The notes: generated by a model from the sequence alone, not told the origin. A stretch of 64,000 bases of DNA from Phanerochaete sordida (GCA_019973155.2 BPQB01000015.1:496001-560000); one strand, 5' to 3'; counted from the stretch's first letter, positions 1-12,179 are shown. Program-made: numbers and translations.

Positions 1-584
1 TCTCATCAACAAGAAAGACAACACTGTCGCCGACCGCATTGTCTGGTTCCCAGCCACATTCGACGTACGTCCTGCCCCCACCTTCTCCATTCTTCCTTGA
101 CTGACACCTCTCTTAGTCCAGAGCAGAGAAACGTGAAGACCAAGAGTATCTCGCCATGACGTTCGTGCACATTACACCTGAGCGCATTGGCCGGCAGCGG
201 CAGAGGGACGACCTGCCCATGGTCTCGACTTCGATCCACTGGAGCCACCGCCACAGCGTCCGCCGGTATGCGGACGCGTATGGACAGGTCTTCGCGACCG
301 ACGTGTTCCAGACGCACTACTTCGCGCGCCCGCCGAGGGCCGTCTTGAACGACCTGCTTACGAAGCCGAACTACCTGCCGGTGGACCCGCCCGGCTCAAC
401 GGGCGTGCGCACTCCGATCCGCCCGCATCAGCGGCTGGGCGGGCTGCAGGCGAAGGCGCGCGCCGACGACGACTTGGTCGCGCTCGAGAAACTACGTGCC
501 GAGTCTTTCGTGTACCGCTGTCCGTGCGTGCCGAGTTTGGCAGAGCCCTCGGAGACTGGGCACTGTGTTTACTACAACTGGTAG
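1..584 (+). CDS. Family A protein, 3' part only (cut by window edge)
   Basis: Only the last two exons are inside the window: about 2-64 and 117-584, joined by a 52-nt GTACGT...TTAG intron in phase 0, ending at TAG. Exon 4 ends in I-V-W-F-P-A-T-F-D, matching I-V-W-F-P-A-I in the genes at 32.0 and 46.3 kb and V-W-F-P-A-F at 48.7 kb. The last exon (156 codons) ends with a C-P-C ... H-C-V-Y-Y-N-W tail, the C-x-C plus later Cys signature of this family. The first Met inside the last exon (156) is not the true start, because the frame is open upstream to a splice acceptor that fits the paralogues. Function unknown. No signal peptide or membrane segment is seen in this part. The tail could bind a metal, but that is only inference from the Cys/His pattern. 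Confidence 0.75.
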
Positions 585-1471
585 TTGACGCCCTCTGTGG
601 TCTGTGCGTGTACGATGCACGGGATGTAATATACCTCTACGTATGAACTGTATTTTCTGTTAAACACGTGCCGCGAACGAGGTGGAAATTGCACTACAAA
701 TTTACGAACCTGAACACGGACTGTATTACTTGTGAAGGAGGTGCGATAGTCGCGTTCCGCACGGTCGAAGCGGTTGGCTCCCCCAGTAGAGCATCCGTAA
801 TATAGGGTTATACCAAGATCTCTCATAGATCAAGCTTTATCCTGCCAGTGAGGCATGAAGCTCGGTAGCAGGCTTTGCTTAAGTCCTATCTCGGCCTGCA
901 GAGGCATGCTCATATCAAGCGCTTCGGAGTCCCACCCTGGATCATGAGGCCTCTTCACGCTTCATCCACGAGGCGCATTCGCCACACTTTGCGCATAAGC
1001 CTCGAGGCTACCAAGCGAGTACCTGCCCCGACGGATCAAGCATCGAAGGCCATGCCACCAAGGAGAGCGATGCAGTCGTGCGAGAGGGCTGTTGTGTAAT
1101 GGCATGTTGATCCATGGCGATGAGAAATCGGACAACAATTGCAGCTGAGTCCGGCTGTGGATATGCCCATCAGGCTTACCCATCCGACGCTCATTAATTT
1201 CGGAGACACCCTTAGATATTTCACACCGCTCGCATATTTAGGCTCTGGCCTGCTTCCTCACAGCTCGCTTGGAAGCCCCCCTTGCCGTCCAGCTGCTTGC
1301 TGCTACCTCCGTACGCACCGCTGCGGCTCTTCTCGTTGCCTCACGTATTGAAGCTTTCGCAAGTTGCCATGGGGAGAACCGTCATCGCTACAGAGCAGCC
1401 GGGGGAATTGGCAGCCCCACGATCGAGCAAGGAAGGTATGAGTTCGTGCCTTATCGAAAGGACAGCACCTG
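585..1471. other. Intergenic, no gene supported
   Basis: Overlapping short open frames occur on both strands, none with a recognisable domain, plausible splice structure or a paralogue in the window. It probably holds the 3' UTR of the preceding gene. Confidence 0.5.
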
Positions 1472-1684
1472 ATGAATACCTCTTCTATAGCGCGCTGGGC
1501 TGCGGTTGAGAAGCAGGCGGCAGAAGCTAGGGAAGCTGCGGCTAGACAACAAGCAGGCCGTAAAGGAAAGGGAAAGCGGAGACCAAAGCAGAAGGCGAAC
1601 ATCATGAAGGGCGCAGCACCAGGTCAGGCCGGTGGTACACGACAGAGCAAGCCCGGAGCAGGGTGTCGTTGTGTCATTATGTGA
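1472..1684 (+). CDS. Small basic protein ending in a CaaX box (candidate)
   Basis: A 70-residue ORF from ATG 1472 to TGA 1684. The N-terminal third is an Ala/Glu/Gln/Arg-rich, probably helical stretch. The middle is strongly basic (G-R-K-G-K-G-K-R-R-P-K-Q-K). The last residues are C-R-C-V-I-M, so C-V-I-M is a full CaaX prenylation motif with a second Cys two residues before it. A basic stretch plus C-x-C-a-a-X is the layout of Ras-type hypervariable tails; small CaaX-ended proteins are also seen as basidiomycete pheromone precursors, though those are usually acidic near the N-terminus. No GTPase G-box motif is visible upstream, so it could be a free small protein, the last exon of a decayed Ras-like gene, or a chance ORF. 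Confidence 0.35.
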   Translation: MNTSSIARWAAVEKQAAEAREAAARQQAGRKGKGKRRPKQKANIMKGAAPGQAGGTRQSKPGAGCRCVIM

Positions 1685-2199
1685 AGAAACTTCAAATACT
1701 CCGTCGAGGTAAGCAACCAAATCGTGCTTCATGCGCAGAAGAGCTGATCTTTAGTCTAAGCTGATTTTCAGATATTGTGTACTGTGCGCTATATACCGTA
1801 TATGTGATTTTTGAGTCTACTTTAGGCTGCGCAGCTGCCGTTGGTTCCCAAATGATTGGAAAATCGCACTGCCTGGCTGCTGCAAATGACCCTCGTGACG
1901 ACATCGGACACACGCCAGCACCTCCGATTGATGGTACCACGTCCCTCGCCCCGTGGTACTTAGCCTTCAACATGGATTCGAATGACCGTTATTCCTAGAT
2001 GTGGAGTACTAGGACTATAAAAGCACTACGCATGCGACAACTCTACATGATAACTTAGAGTACATAAATATCGTCTGCCGGAGACGTAATAAATCTGAAT
2101 AAATAGCAAATATTCAGTATGATAGCAGGAAAATCAAGTGACGCAGAATAATAAACTGTCTGAAGCCCTAACTTGGGTCCAGTAATCCGCCGCCGCCGG
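1685..2199. other. Intergenic, AT-richer 3' flank of the DUF6535 gene
   Basis: Noticeably more AT-rich than its surroundings around 1740-2150, as expected for 3' UTR or terminator DNA of the minus-strand gene that ends at 2200. No gene is supported. Confidence 0.4.
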
Positions 2200-5100
2200 T
2201 CAAGAAAGGGTGTGATGCTCTTGGGGCGAACGCCCTTGGAGCAGAACACGCAGGAATTCGACATCATCAACCGCCGCCGGGCTGCTGAACAGTCCTGCAT
2301 CTGCGGCTGCCTCGAGAGCATTTACTAATGCGTCGAGCTTTGCCGGTGCGATCTCGAGGAAGGCGGTGACCGGAGCGCGAGTAGCATCTGCGCCATTTGT
2401 ACGGCCGTTGCCAACCGGAAGCATGGTGTCGAGCCACGGGAACGTACCGCCGACGTAGCCGCAGTCCAAATACCTCTGTTCAACCGCCGCCGACACCGCG
2501 TCAGCCATCTTCGCGAGGATCGTCGGAGCGACAGGCTCTATGGCGTCGAGCGCAGGCCGCATGGTTCCCGGAGGACAACGCGCAAGCTCGTTGCGTACCT
2601 CCAACATCCATTGATTGGCAGCGCCAACAAAAAGCCCAAGCCACTCTGGAAGCGCTGTCGCGAGAGAAAGCGAGTACGATTGAAGGAGGTGGCTGTCGTT
2701 GCGGAGAGGTACGTTCTCAGTTGCAGGGATGGGGTATATCAGAGGGGATGGGAGATGGATGTGATGAAGGACGTCTGAAATGCTAGTGTGGACGACAGCT
2801 GGTTCGTCCGCTTGCATCGCAAAGAGAAAGCGGAGGAAGGGACGTGGAGCCCGCGCAAAGGCAATACGGCAAATAGGCTGCGCTCCACATTCGGTTGCGA
2901 CTGATCGTACCAGTTGGCGCGGCCAGTCATAGTACAGGAGGGTATACGCTTCTTCGGAGCCTTCTACTCGTGCGTAGCGGAGTGCGATGGATGCCTTGCT
3001 GAAAAGGTAATGCATATCTCGTGCTAGAAGCTGAGGTGCGTAGAAGAGGGCATTATTGACGAGGAGTGCGAAAATGGCGAAGTCGTCCAGCGATATGCCG
3101 GCGGTATCGAGGGAGAACTGGGCGACCAAACTCATAAGCTCACTGGCAGGAAGAGACGATCCATCTGAAAGAGACAGCGTCAGGCTCCGGGATTGATCTC
3201 GATATTGAGCCTTCGAGCTTACCTATAGACCGCTGCCGCAGTTCTAGTATGTTGTGACGTCTGAATTGGAGCTTGTACTCGTTCGGTGAGAGGATGAGGA
3301 AGATGTTGTAGCGCAGGAAAGGGAAGAGTTCGTCAAACTTTGCCTTGTCTGGATGACGAGCGAGCCTGTTGAAAGCTCTGGCCAGGATTGTGGCGCAATT
3401 TGTCCTGCATGCCCTGGACTGCGAGGACCCGAGATCCAGGACAAATGCGACGCATCGAAGTGCTTCCAGCAGCTCATCCAGCCGGCGCGAAACCATCTGC
3501 ACCACTGGGTGATGCCGCGTTTGCAGGAGGATAACCGGATGAAGAGCTTCGGCGACGCATGTTCGAAAACGAGCTGCTAGAATACAACTCATGACGATAT
3601 ACTGCGACCGCGATTCCGGCGTTTCGACTGAAGGTAGGATTCTGTCGCAAGCATCGGAAAGCGGAGGGATGAAAGTGTTTGGCAGTGGTGGGAGCTCTAA
3701 GCCACGGAGCTGCGAACGCAGAACAGAGAGGATGTACGTCGCGACACTTGACGAGCCCTCTGCAGCGTTCGACGTGCAGGGGTGGCTGAGGAAGGAGCCC
3801 ATGTGACCAGCTCCTGTGGCATTGATTCGGGACAACATGTACCAGATGGAGATATTCCTGAAACCACCGTCGACAGCCAGCTCCGAGAGCTGAACAGGTT
3901 CGGGTAAGGCAGTGTAGTGGCTGGCGCAGTCGAGCGACTGCTGAAGAGACTGAACGCATTCTGCAATATGGTGGAGGCCTACGTCATCGGGTAGCTCATT
4001 CATGAGTCCGACGAGGGCTCTGAAGAGAATGTCCGACTCGCCGAGCGCGAGAAGGTAGGCGCTGAAGATGGAGGGAGCGAGAGTAGTTCTGGAAAGGGTT
4101 TTGTTTCGCGGTAGGGGGATGTCGCAGAGTGTACCAACGGTCTCGATGTCGAGCTCCTGCAATAGCACGGACTGCGCAGCGTCGACGGAACCTTGAGGAT
4201 TCAGCAGGCTCGTAAGTTCTGCGCCTCGCAGATCGCGGCCGCGCCACGTGCCGTCCTCGTCACAGTTGGTGACAACATGCGCGTTTTCGAAGTGGGTGCA
4301 GAAGTCCAGCGGGCTTTCCGGGTCAGGGGGCCTCTCGAATCGCAATTTTAGCCATGCAGCGTACAACCGCGCACAGGCATCCTTGGCACGTTCACAAAGA
4401 AGAACGAATGCCCATGCGGTTGGAGACTTGTACGGACAGCGTCTGCGCACTGCGGGCATGAGGGTGAAGAAAGAGATGAAAAGCAGGAATATTGCGACGA
4501 AGTGCGATACGACGATGGCGACGACGTAATCCAGGGTCCAGAGAAGTATCGTCATGCCGCCGACGAAGAGCACAACAGCAATCTCAAGGAGAGCGGGGAT
4601 AGAGGAAATGATGATAGGCGTGCGCCATTCCTTCCAGGACTCGGCACGGATTTGCCGCACGATGACGTTCTTGCGTGCCCCCGCGGTCGGGCTCCTCCAC
4701 TGTAGGTATTCGCGGACCCACTGCTTGACGAGGATTCCAAAGACGGCAGAGGCAAGGCTGAAGAGAAGGCTTAAAAACCACAAGATGTTGATCCAGCGCG
4801 CTGCAACCATAGGTTGGGGCAGCGAGGCAAGTGAAGTGGGCACCGCTTGGGTCGTCGCGTTGAGGAATGGGGGAGCCAAGGAAAAGGAAAGAGTAGAGAT
4901 CTGCTGCGAGATCTGCAATAGCGAATCTACGGTCGCCTGACCAGTGTTTGGCTGGAGCATGGTGATAGATATAACGATGAACGCGGTGACGACGGCCGAG
5001 AACAAGCCATCCTGAAAATAATGTTAGACCAGTACAACAGATGGCCACGAGGACTTACGAGCACGAGGAGAGAGTCGATGTCTTCCGTATAGGCCGTCAT

Positions 5101-5256
5101 GACAGCCGAGTCCTGCTCGGTGAGCTTCTCCTGCATCCATGGCCAGCCACTCTCCGCTCCTGCTGCTCGCTTCTCCGACATCTAGAACGCGGGATTAGCT
5201 CCTGTGAACGACGTGATCATCGCCTTCCATACCTCGGATGTCACTTCAGCTGGCAT
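2200..5256 (-). CDS. DUF6535 domain membrane protein
   Basis: Four exons on the minus strand: 5256-5233, 5181-5059, 5011-3223 and 3164-2200, giving 966 residues. The introns are 51, 47 and 58 nt with good GT/AG ends. The first exon is only eight codons (M-P-A-E-V-T-S-E); I chose it because the next ATG (5181) directly follows a TTCTAG acceptor and the GTATGG donor is kept in the partial duplicate at 15.9 kb. The DUF6535 region runs from about residue 35 to 240: an acidic lead, then D-G-L-F-S-A-V-V-T-A-F-I-V, with hydrophobic segments near 50-66, 122-143, 180-206 and 210-235, and the typical V-K-Q-W-V-R-E-Y-L-Q-W motif after the second. The remaining 700 residues are mostly helical without a named domain. 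The family is a basidiomycete-expanded set of membrane proteins of unknown role. Confidence 0.88.
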
Positions 5257-5949
5257 CGCCCTCGGAAGGTGGGGCGAAGTGCTTCCTGGTTACGTGGTAG
5301 TGGTCTGGAATGAAGCCCGCCGGGGGTGAAAAGGCAAAGGTTCGATCATCCATGGACAGCCGGCGGGCAATAAGAAGGCGAGGCCATGCGTTGCGCAGCC
5401 CCCTCAACAGCTAGAGGCCGCTGCAACATGGCTGGATAGGGGCGTTGGAAAGACCACAGAGCTATGTCGCTCTTCATGTCGTAGACATGCACAACAAGTG
5501 CTATGTGGCGGTTTGGGGCGGTACTGTCACTGCACGAACAGCTTGTGGATGCAGGGGCTTGCTAGAAAGCAACCAATGAATGAGGACTTGAACGAGTAGT
5601 TGCAGCTTGGGCACGGGGTATCTCTCACCATGATGAACGACGAGTTCGGAGCGCCGTGCAGCAGGAGCACGATTTGGAAGTGCTATCCCTCGATTCGAAG
5701 TCCTGGAGCGTGTCGTCGATAAGGAGGTTGAAGCGTGGTCAGCGTGCGACCGTAACTTGCCGTCTAAGTTCAGGGGCCGATGGTCTTGCAGACGATCGCG
5801 ATGCACGAACGCCAAAGAACTGGAAACGAGAAGACAGGAAATACGTCAGATGACAATGTTGTGGGATGAATGATAAGCGTACCGGCCGATATCGAGTATA
5901 AGCATTCGAATTTTCATGTGCACAGTGGGTGGACTAGGATAAGAATCAT

Positions 5950-7080
5950 AGACGGCGAAGAATATTCCATTGACACGAGTGCGCCTGCAGGACGAGGTTC
6001 CGACAAGGGGCCGTTAGAAAACTGAATGTCATAATGCGCTCATTCACACGTACATGACATAGACTCGACTGGGGTCAGAAAACGTCGGTGAAGAGATGAA
6101 TGAGCCACGATGCCCGTGTCATTGGACATGTGAAGTTTGAAGCTTGAAGGGCGAACGTCACGAAAGCGCGTGTAGATACACACGGTCAAGCGTGACGCCA
6201 GTAGGCTTTACTATGGCGAGGGCGGAACGCGGATAGGCTCAGGCTAGCGTGAGGCGATCAGGGCGCGATAAGGCCGCAGGGTTAATCCGATATTGGCGAT
6301 GAGACGGGCGAGATTCATGACCTGCGCATAGCATCTGGTGTGTAGGGTGTGGTTCGGGGTACGTAGAGGCCAGCAGAGCCTGCGGCTGAACCTAGCGATT
6401 GCCCGCACAATGGTGAACAAAGCCTCGAGCTTGCCACGATGAGCAATGAATGAGGTGAGAGCTTCGGCAAGAAGACAATGATTGTGTCGACGAGGACAAT
6501 CGATGCAGGACCTGTGCCACATAGATTATATTCAGAAACGGATTGCGAAGGCTGAAGTGCAAAAGCCAGAGTGAGACTTACCTAGGTCCGACATCGATGC
6601 TCGCCGATTTTTACTCATTTTGAATTTTGTTCCACTCTACAATTGCGGCAGCACTGCAGCACTGATAGGCTGAGAATGCATTCGAATCAAGCTGAAGGAG
6701 CAGCGAAGCAGGGATGTCAGCGATGGACGCGAAGAGCGCCACAGATCTTACCACGACTGAACAAGGGACTTTGGCCAAGGCTTTCGTGACCGCCGCACGT
6801 CGAGACCTTCGCCCTAAGGCATGATTCGCGGGTGAACGGAATACTCAGGTCCGCGAAGCAGCTCACTCGCATCCTGAGAGCCGCAGAAGCCGATCTCAAG
6901 CGGGGGTGGTCGAGGGGAGCGCTCGGACACCTGCATCAAAGCTGTCACGAATCGATGGAGATCAACTTCGTGAATTGAGAGAGCCCGTGACGATGCTCAG
7001 AGCACCCGGACGTGCTGTCTATGTACACATGTCGGTCCTTCCTAGCACTCGTCCCACCGCACCTGCGAAGACCCATTAGA
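5950..7080 (-). pseudogene. Decayed DUF6534-like seven-helix gene region (copy 1)
   Basis: In the matching region of copy 2 the minus strand reads a segment with I-S-W-Y-A-A-F-C-W-T-V followed by V-L-D-H-L-Y-R, and later a block R-L-A-A-H-T-G-F-T-V-R. Copy 1 keeps R-L-I-A-N-I-G-L-T-L-R at about 6250-6310. The W...LDTLH-like and RL...TG.lT-like blocks are what I would expect from DUF6534 proteins (basidiomycete seven-helix, receptor-like). No continuous spliced frame can be built in copy 1, so it is called a relic. The assignment is tentative. Confidence 0.3.
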
Positions 7081-8149
7081 AACTGGACTTCGTCGAGTAG
7101 CAGGGCACTCACCGAAACTCACGCGAACATGCGGGGATTATCCTCGACTCGTCCTTTACTAGTACTTCCGGCAAAGCTCCTTAGGCGGGCGCTAAGGCTT
7201 CCTGAGCTTTGCGGGCGCCCGAATCGACGATGGCCGGTGGAAGACAAGCAAGCGGGGTAGGCGAAGCCAAGACCGGCCAAGATGTGTCATCAGGTCCGGC
7301 CGCCATGGATGCGCCGGAGGCGAGTGTGAGGAGGAACAGCTAGTACTGCTGCGACAGAGGTCCTCCGGCCCTGCTCCCTTCTGAGTTTGCGGACCTCGCA
7401 GTCAGATCTGCAGATGAGAGACGCGCCGTTCTCGACGACACATTGGCGGACGACGAGCAGCGCTCACGCTCGTGTGACAGTTCGTCCCAGGTGAAATCTT
7501 CGCGAAAGGCGTGTCCTAGTACCGACGTCCCGATGTCACCCTCTTCGGCAGGCTCGGAGACCTCTGCGCGCGCCGAGCCTGGCTGCGCCTCGCACCACAA
7601 TGCGAAAGGGTGCCACTGCCGCGACAGAGCAGTCTGACGACGAGCAGGGGCCAAAGTCGCAGCCGAGGCCAAGCGTAGTTCGGAGCGCCAGCCGCTGCTG
7701 AGCGAAGGGCTGCTGGACCGGAATATTCTTTGGCCTCGCTCTGGCATGCCCTCCTCCACGAGCCCAGACACCCTCGTCGGGATTTATGTCGCGGCGTCGA
7801 GAGTGCACCGGTGACGCTTGGGCTGGAGCACAAGGCTGAGTCGGCTGAGATGCGCGCGCAGTTCGCGGGTGAGAGCGCTTGCGCCGGCGTCTTGCGCGCC
7901 GTGGGTTTGAGAAGACAAAGGAGCGAGGGAGCGGTATAGCTTCGTCGGCCGCGAACGGGGAGCTGGGGAGTAGCCGAAGCGCGTGTCTCGTGGAGAAGAA
8001 GCAGCCGGGTTGCCGTCGCTGAGCCTGACGCGTAGAGGCTTTTTTTGCGCGGCCTTGCCGTCTGCAAGGGCTCGTTGAGAATGTCTGTCGAGAGAGGAGG
8101 AAAGTTAAGGGGTGACCACGAAAACTCCCGTCGCCGCCCCCGCACCCAC

Positions 8150-9259
8150 AGCTCGACCACCACGCCCAGGCTCAGCGACGGCCGATTGAGACGTGCGCGC
8201 AGTTCGTGATTTAAGCGCCTACGCCACCGTCCTGCGCGACGGCGTGCATGCATCCCAGGACGCAAGCTCGAATGCTCAGCGGATGCCAGGGCGCAGCCGC
8301 AGGCGTGGTGCGCGATGCAGCGGAGCGGCCGCAGGATGGGGTGTAATGAACTCGGAGAACTGTCATTGTCGACCCTGGGAGCAAGAGCAGTAGCGGTCCG
8401 CGGAGAGGCGGTCTTCGTGCTGGCCCGCAGTCTGCGGTTACATGCCGCTCGGCGTGGGCAGCGTCACCGCTAGCTCGGGTTCGCAGGGTGGGCGCGGACT
8501 GGCGACGTCTGCGCCTGACCCAGCATCGCCTGCGGCATCGCCTGGCGCGGCCCGGTTTGCTCTGCTTTAGACTGCGCACGCGAGCGGTCGCTGCCGAACG
8601 TGCCCGGACAGCGCGGCTCGTCGCCGCACGCGATCCCCGCGTCTGCGTGTCCCGCGCTGCAGGTGCGCATGCCCATCACGGGCACGTTGCCCACGCCGAC
8701 CTCGGCGAGGCGGATGTGCACTCACGCGAGCGGGTCTGTCTTTCTATCAGCTCGAGTTCCCATCTCGAAGACGCGGAGAGCGTACAGAGAAAGTCACGCA
8801 GATCCGAGAGCGCATCCGGCTTCGACAGACTGAAAAGCCCAAGATGGCGATACCTGAGGTGCTCGCCTCAAGGAAGCCTGGACGCCGTTAGCGATGGTAC
8901 AGGAGATGGAGCAGAGGGGACTCACAAGAGGCCAGCGAAGACCGCGGAGAGCCGGTCGGCGCTGTGCGCGCCAGGGATGGCAGGCGAACTGCGTCACGCG
9001 AGGAGGAGCGCGTCGAGCGTTACTAGCACGCAGGTGCGGAGCTCGGTACGGGCGGCGGGGAGTCCTGTCGAGGGTGCCGAGGCCCGGACGACGACTCGAG
9101 TTTTGTGCGCATCCGCGTCGAGATGATGAATCTCGAATATTTGAATGCGAGAGCGATGCACTGGCGCTGAAAGATGCTGCGCGTACGTGCCCCCGAAGTG
9201 TTTGCGCGCTTTGGGCGTGGCTCTCGTTGCAGCGCAGACGGTGGTAGCACGATAGACAT
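8150..9259 (-). pseudogene. Family C gene, pseudogene copy
   Basis: Counterpart of the intact gene at 18923-20368. The start codon is kept at 9259 and the protein aligns through P-D-A-D-A-K-L-E versus T-R-M-R-T-K-L-E, H-S-A-D-W versus H-S-A-D-R, the first donor (GTGAGT) and the second-exon block D-A-L-S-D-L-R-D-F-L. It is broken in several places: a deletion with an in-frame TAG at 9023-9025 before the membrane segment; an F-W changed to P-stop (TGG to TGA) at the start of exon 2; and further stops after the R-L-A-E-V block, for example at 8470 and where the paralogue reads T-P-S-G. The last exon is recognisable down to about 8150. Confidence 0.65.
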
Positions 9260-9797
9260 CGTCGTCCGCGGCTGGCGGGGGCGGCGCGGGGTGCTTACGT
9301 CAGCGGGCGCGCGTTTGCAACAGCACTCCGTCTCCGGACCGCGGTGCCGACCGTGGCCGACACTGGACAGCGGCCTTTTCGCTCCGAGTCAAGGCCCCAA
9401 GTTCATCGGTCAGTCTGTTCCTTTTCTATCGCACGAGAGCTGCAGTTGAAGGCTATTTTCTAGACGGCTCCGGCACCTTGCAACGTGTCTACGGCGTGTA
9501 GGACGTCGGTAGGACCCTGGCAACCCTCGCGTCGGGCTCACGACCACCAAGTTCACGCAGGGCAGGCGACGACTGGCTGAGCTATCGATGTTCGACTATG
9601 AATGTTTGATATTCAAACTGCTGTGTACAATAGGAGCGATATTGGATTATTTATGACCTACGGACAAATGAAACAGGGCTAAGTATTACGCTCGAGAATT
9701 GGTGATACACCTCGAGTATGCGAGACGAAGACGGAGCTACAGCATAAGTACGTCGTCATATCTCATGAGCCGCAGAGCGCATTCGACGCCATTTCTT

Positions 9798-10853
9798 TCA
9801 GCCCACGTAGTTGTACACCTGGATATACCACTCCCAGCCGCACGTCAGCCCGGGGTCCCCAGAGCACGAAGACATGCAAAGCGTAGTGGGCGCGCTGTAC
9901 ACGGCATTGTACCCCGTCCCACAATGGCACTCGTTCGCATGCTCGACGCCAGCCCAGGTATACCCATTATCCTGGCACAGCTGGCAGCACGTCGCGGGCG
10001 TGTTGTCGTCGAGGTCCCACATCCGGTCGCCGACGAGCACGCGGCCCGGCGTGTCGCTCGCACACGCGTCGGCGACGGCCCACCCCTCCGGGAGCCCCGC
10101 CGCGGGGGCTGGGCCCTCGTACAACTGGATCGCCCAGGCGCCGCCGCACGTCTGCGCGGCGTCGCCCGCGCAGGGCGTCGCGCAGCGCGCCGCGGGGATG
10201 CCGTCGAGCGCGCCGTGCACGAAGCCCGCGCCGCAGTGGCACTCGCTGCCGTACTCGACGCCTGCGTAGCTGTAGCCCGCGCCGGCGCAGTGCGCGATGC
10301 ACGCCGCGGGCGTGTTGTCCGGCAGCACGGTGATGGCGTCGGCCAGCAGCATGCGCGAGCCGTCGTCCTGCGAGCACGCGCTCGCGAGCGTCCACCCGGC
10401 CGGGAGCGCGGGCGGCGGAGGGGGCGGAGGGGTAGCGTTTGGGTTGTCGCAGTTTGTCCCCAGCGCGCATTGGCCTGGTGTAGATGTGAGGTGGGTCGGC
10501 CGCGGAAGGGGCAGGAGGACTCACCGCTGGGACCCGGCACGAGACCAGCGCAGCATGTACCGATGGAACCACTGGGGCTGGGGACGGTTGTTAGTCGGGT
10601 CGCGCCTCCAGGGAGTAATATAATTCAGCACTTACCAGCCACCTGCGGGCGCAGGGATGCAACGAGCACCGACGATTTCGCTTGGATCCGAGGGGGTGTA
10701 GCCGCAGATATTGCCCCATACGTAGGAGTTGGTGGACCAGGGGGCGACATTCATGCAGCAGAGCACATGGGACCTGCCGGTTCCGCAAGCGGCGACGCCC
10801 TGCGGAGGCAGAAGCGATAGCAGTCCGAGACCAACAACTGCTTGGAGGAGCAT
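9798..10853 (-). CDS. Secreted protein with two WSC domains
   Basis: Exons 10853-10636, 10571-10525 and 10474-9798; 313 residues. Residues 1-21 form a signal peptide. Residues about 22-90 form a Cys-rich N-terminal module (C-G-T-G, W-G-N-I-C-G and a T-C-C-A at the end) shared with the three WSC genes to the right. A Pro-rich linker of about 10 residues follows, then two WSC domains (about 115-210 and 215-312), each with the pattern D-N-T-P-x-x-C, Y-x-x-A-G-V-E, E-C-H-C-G and C-x-G-D-x-x-x-x-C-G. WSC domains bind cell-wall or substrate glycans, so a secreted or wall-bound lectin-like role is likely. The 47-nt middle exon is the same length as in the gene at 12835. It is the only cluster member on minus and the only one with a duplicated domain. 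Confidence 0.85.
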
Positions 10854-12050
10854 CGTATGAGAAGCAGTCTCTTTGACGGGGTGTTCAACGAAGTGAGTTT
10901 GTTGACCATGGTTGCTGGTTTTTCTGAGATTTTATACACGGCAGGGGAAACAGAGGCTTGGCATCGTTTCCCGCAGGCCTGCCTAGAGGTGCCTCTGGAA
11001 TGCCTGGATAGAGCAGTAGATGAGCCGTCATTCCACTCGGAAGATGGATGAAGGAAGCCTAGCTATCCAGGCCGTTTCTTGGCACGACAAGCGGGCTCAG
11101 CCTCTCGCTGTCAAACATTGCTGAGCGTCCCGTGTAGCATGCTTGGCGAAGTCGCCGTCCTAGGAAGTGAAAGTTGGGCATGGTATATGCGAGAACACCT
11201 TGAGCGCACCTACCATCGGTAAATGTCGAACGTTGAATGTGAACGTCGACCGCATGCAAAAGCTAGCAGACTTCGACCTTTGTACGTTCGCTAAAATCGT
11301 CAAGTTTCCATGATATGAACATGAAAGTGACCTGAGAAGCGCGTTACGTACCGACCAGCCTCAACAATAATCAGAGCCAAGTCTTTGCCGGCGAGCTGTG
11401 CCTGGTTCTGTCGAGCCCTGCCAGAAGGTACGGTCAGCAGAGCAGCCCGGTCTACATGGCTGTGTCAACCGTCGGCCATGGCATCCCTGCAGGTTTGCCT
11501 ACAGGCTCATGGTGTCTGACCAAAGCAACTGTGTTCGCGGGCGTCGATGGACGCGACGGTCCCAGTCGTGGTTTTGATCAGACTTCCTTTACGACACAAA
11601 TATCTCCCACGCTCGGTTGGCTCTGCAGCGGCGCGGTCTTTACGACCTTACGACCGGCCATGCACGTTCTTCAGGTCAGGCATCTCTCCACCGTCCCATT
11701 TGGCCCATTTGACACGCTAACGACTGATAGCAGACGCAATTCATCGACTAGGAACGAAACCTTGCGATATGTCCTCCGGTTTACCGCCGCGGTCGGTCCA
11801 TGTCCGCCCAGGCACGTTCCGCTGCGGGGAGCTGCCAGCTTATTAAAAGGGCCGTCGACAGCTTTTCGTAACGAGCCTATGCGTATCATCGCCGGAGGAC
11901 ATGTGCGCCGAGCGACGATCCCGTCCAGACAGATCGCCAGCATGGCCAGGCACCCTGGCATTTGTCTGTGCGCATCCTGGACCCTGCCGCCGCACCTGGC
12001 CCGCAGTGCCACGCCCCGGAGAGCGCGGCATGGCCAATGCGCAGACGGAG
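10854..12050. other. Intergenic between divergent WSC genes
   Basis: About 1.2 kb without a supported gene. It should hold the promoter of the two-domain WSC gene (reading left from 10853) and the 5' side of the WSC relic. Open frames near 11456-12130 show no domain and no splice structure. Confidence 0.5.
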
Positions 12051-12089
12051 AAGCGAGCAGCGATAGGGCTCAGGTCTCCGGGCGCTGCT

Positions 12090-12100
12090 CAGGCGATCTG
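12090..12100 (+). promoter_or_regulatory. Degenerate copy of the WSC promoter motif
   Basis: CAGGCGATCTG, one base short of the CAGGGCGATCTG core found before the three plus-strand WSC genes, placed upstream of the WSC relic. A GAGCAGC element also precedes it, as at the other copies. Confidence 0.4.
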
Positions 12101-12179
12101 CTCGGGGCACATGTCTGCTTGCGGCCCTGATGCATGATGACCGAGACCATGCAATAATGACAGGGGCTCCAGGATGTCT

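Larger units (their letters stand above)
5170..9313. repeat. Segmental duplication, copy 1 (pairs with 15.85-20.43 kb)
   Basis: Direct, diverged copy of 15850-20427. Matching landmarks in the same order include the block at 5225-5400 against 15908-16070, the block at 6045-6130 against 16735-16820, the pieces near 6710-6760 and 7018-7070 against 17415-17465 and 17665-17715, and the family C gene (9259-8150 against 20368-18923). The left end lies at the second-exon ATG of the DUF6535 gene. The right end lies just after a shared GGGCGCGCGT near 9312. Divergence is considerable, with many small indels, so the event is not recent. Confidence 0.75.

Noticed and set aside
5332..5350. Possible tRNA B box (GGTTCGATCATCC), also at 16022
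   Set aside because: No matching A box at the right distance and no cloverleaf could be folded; it is simply part of the duplicated segment.
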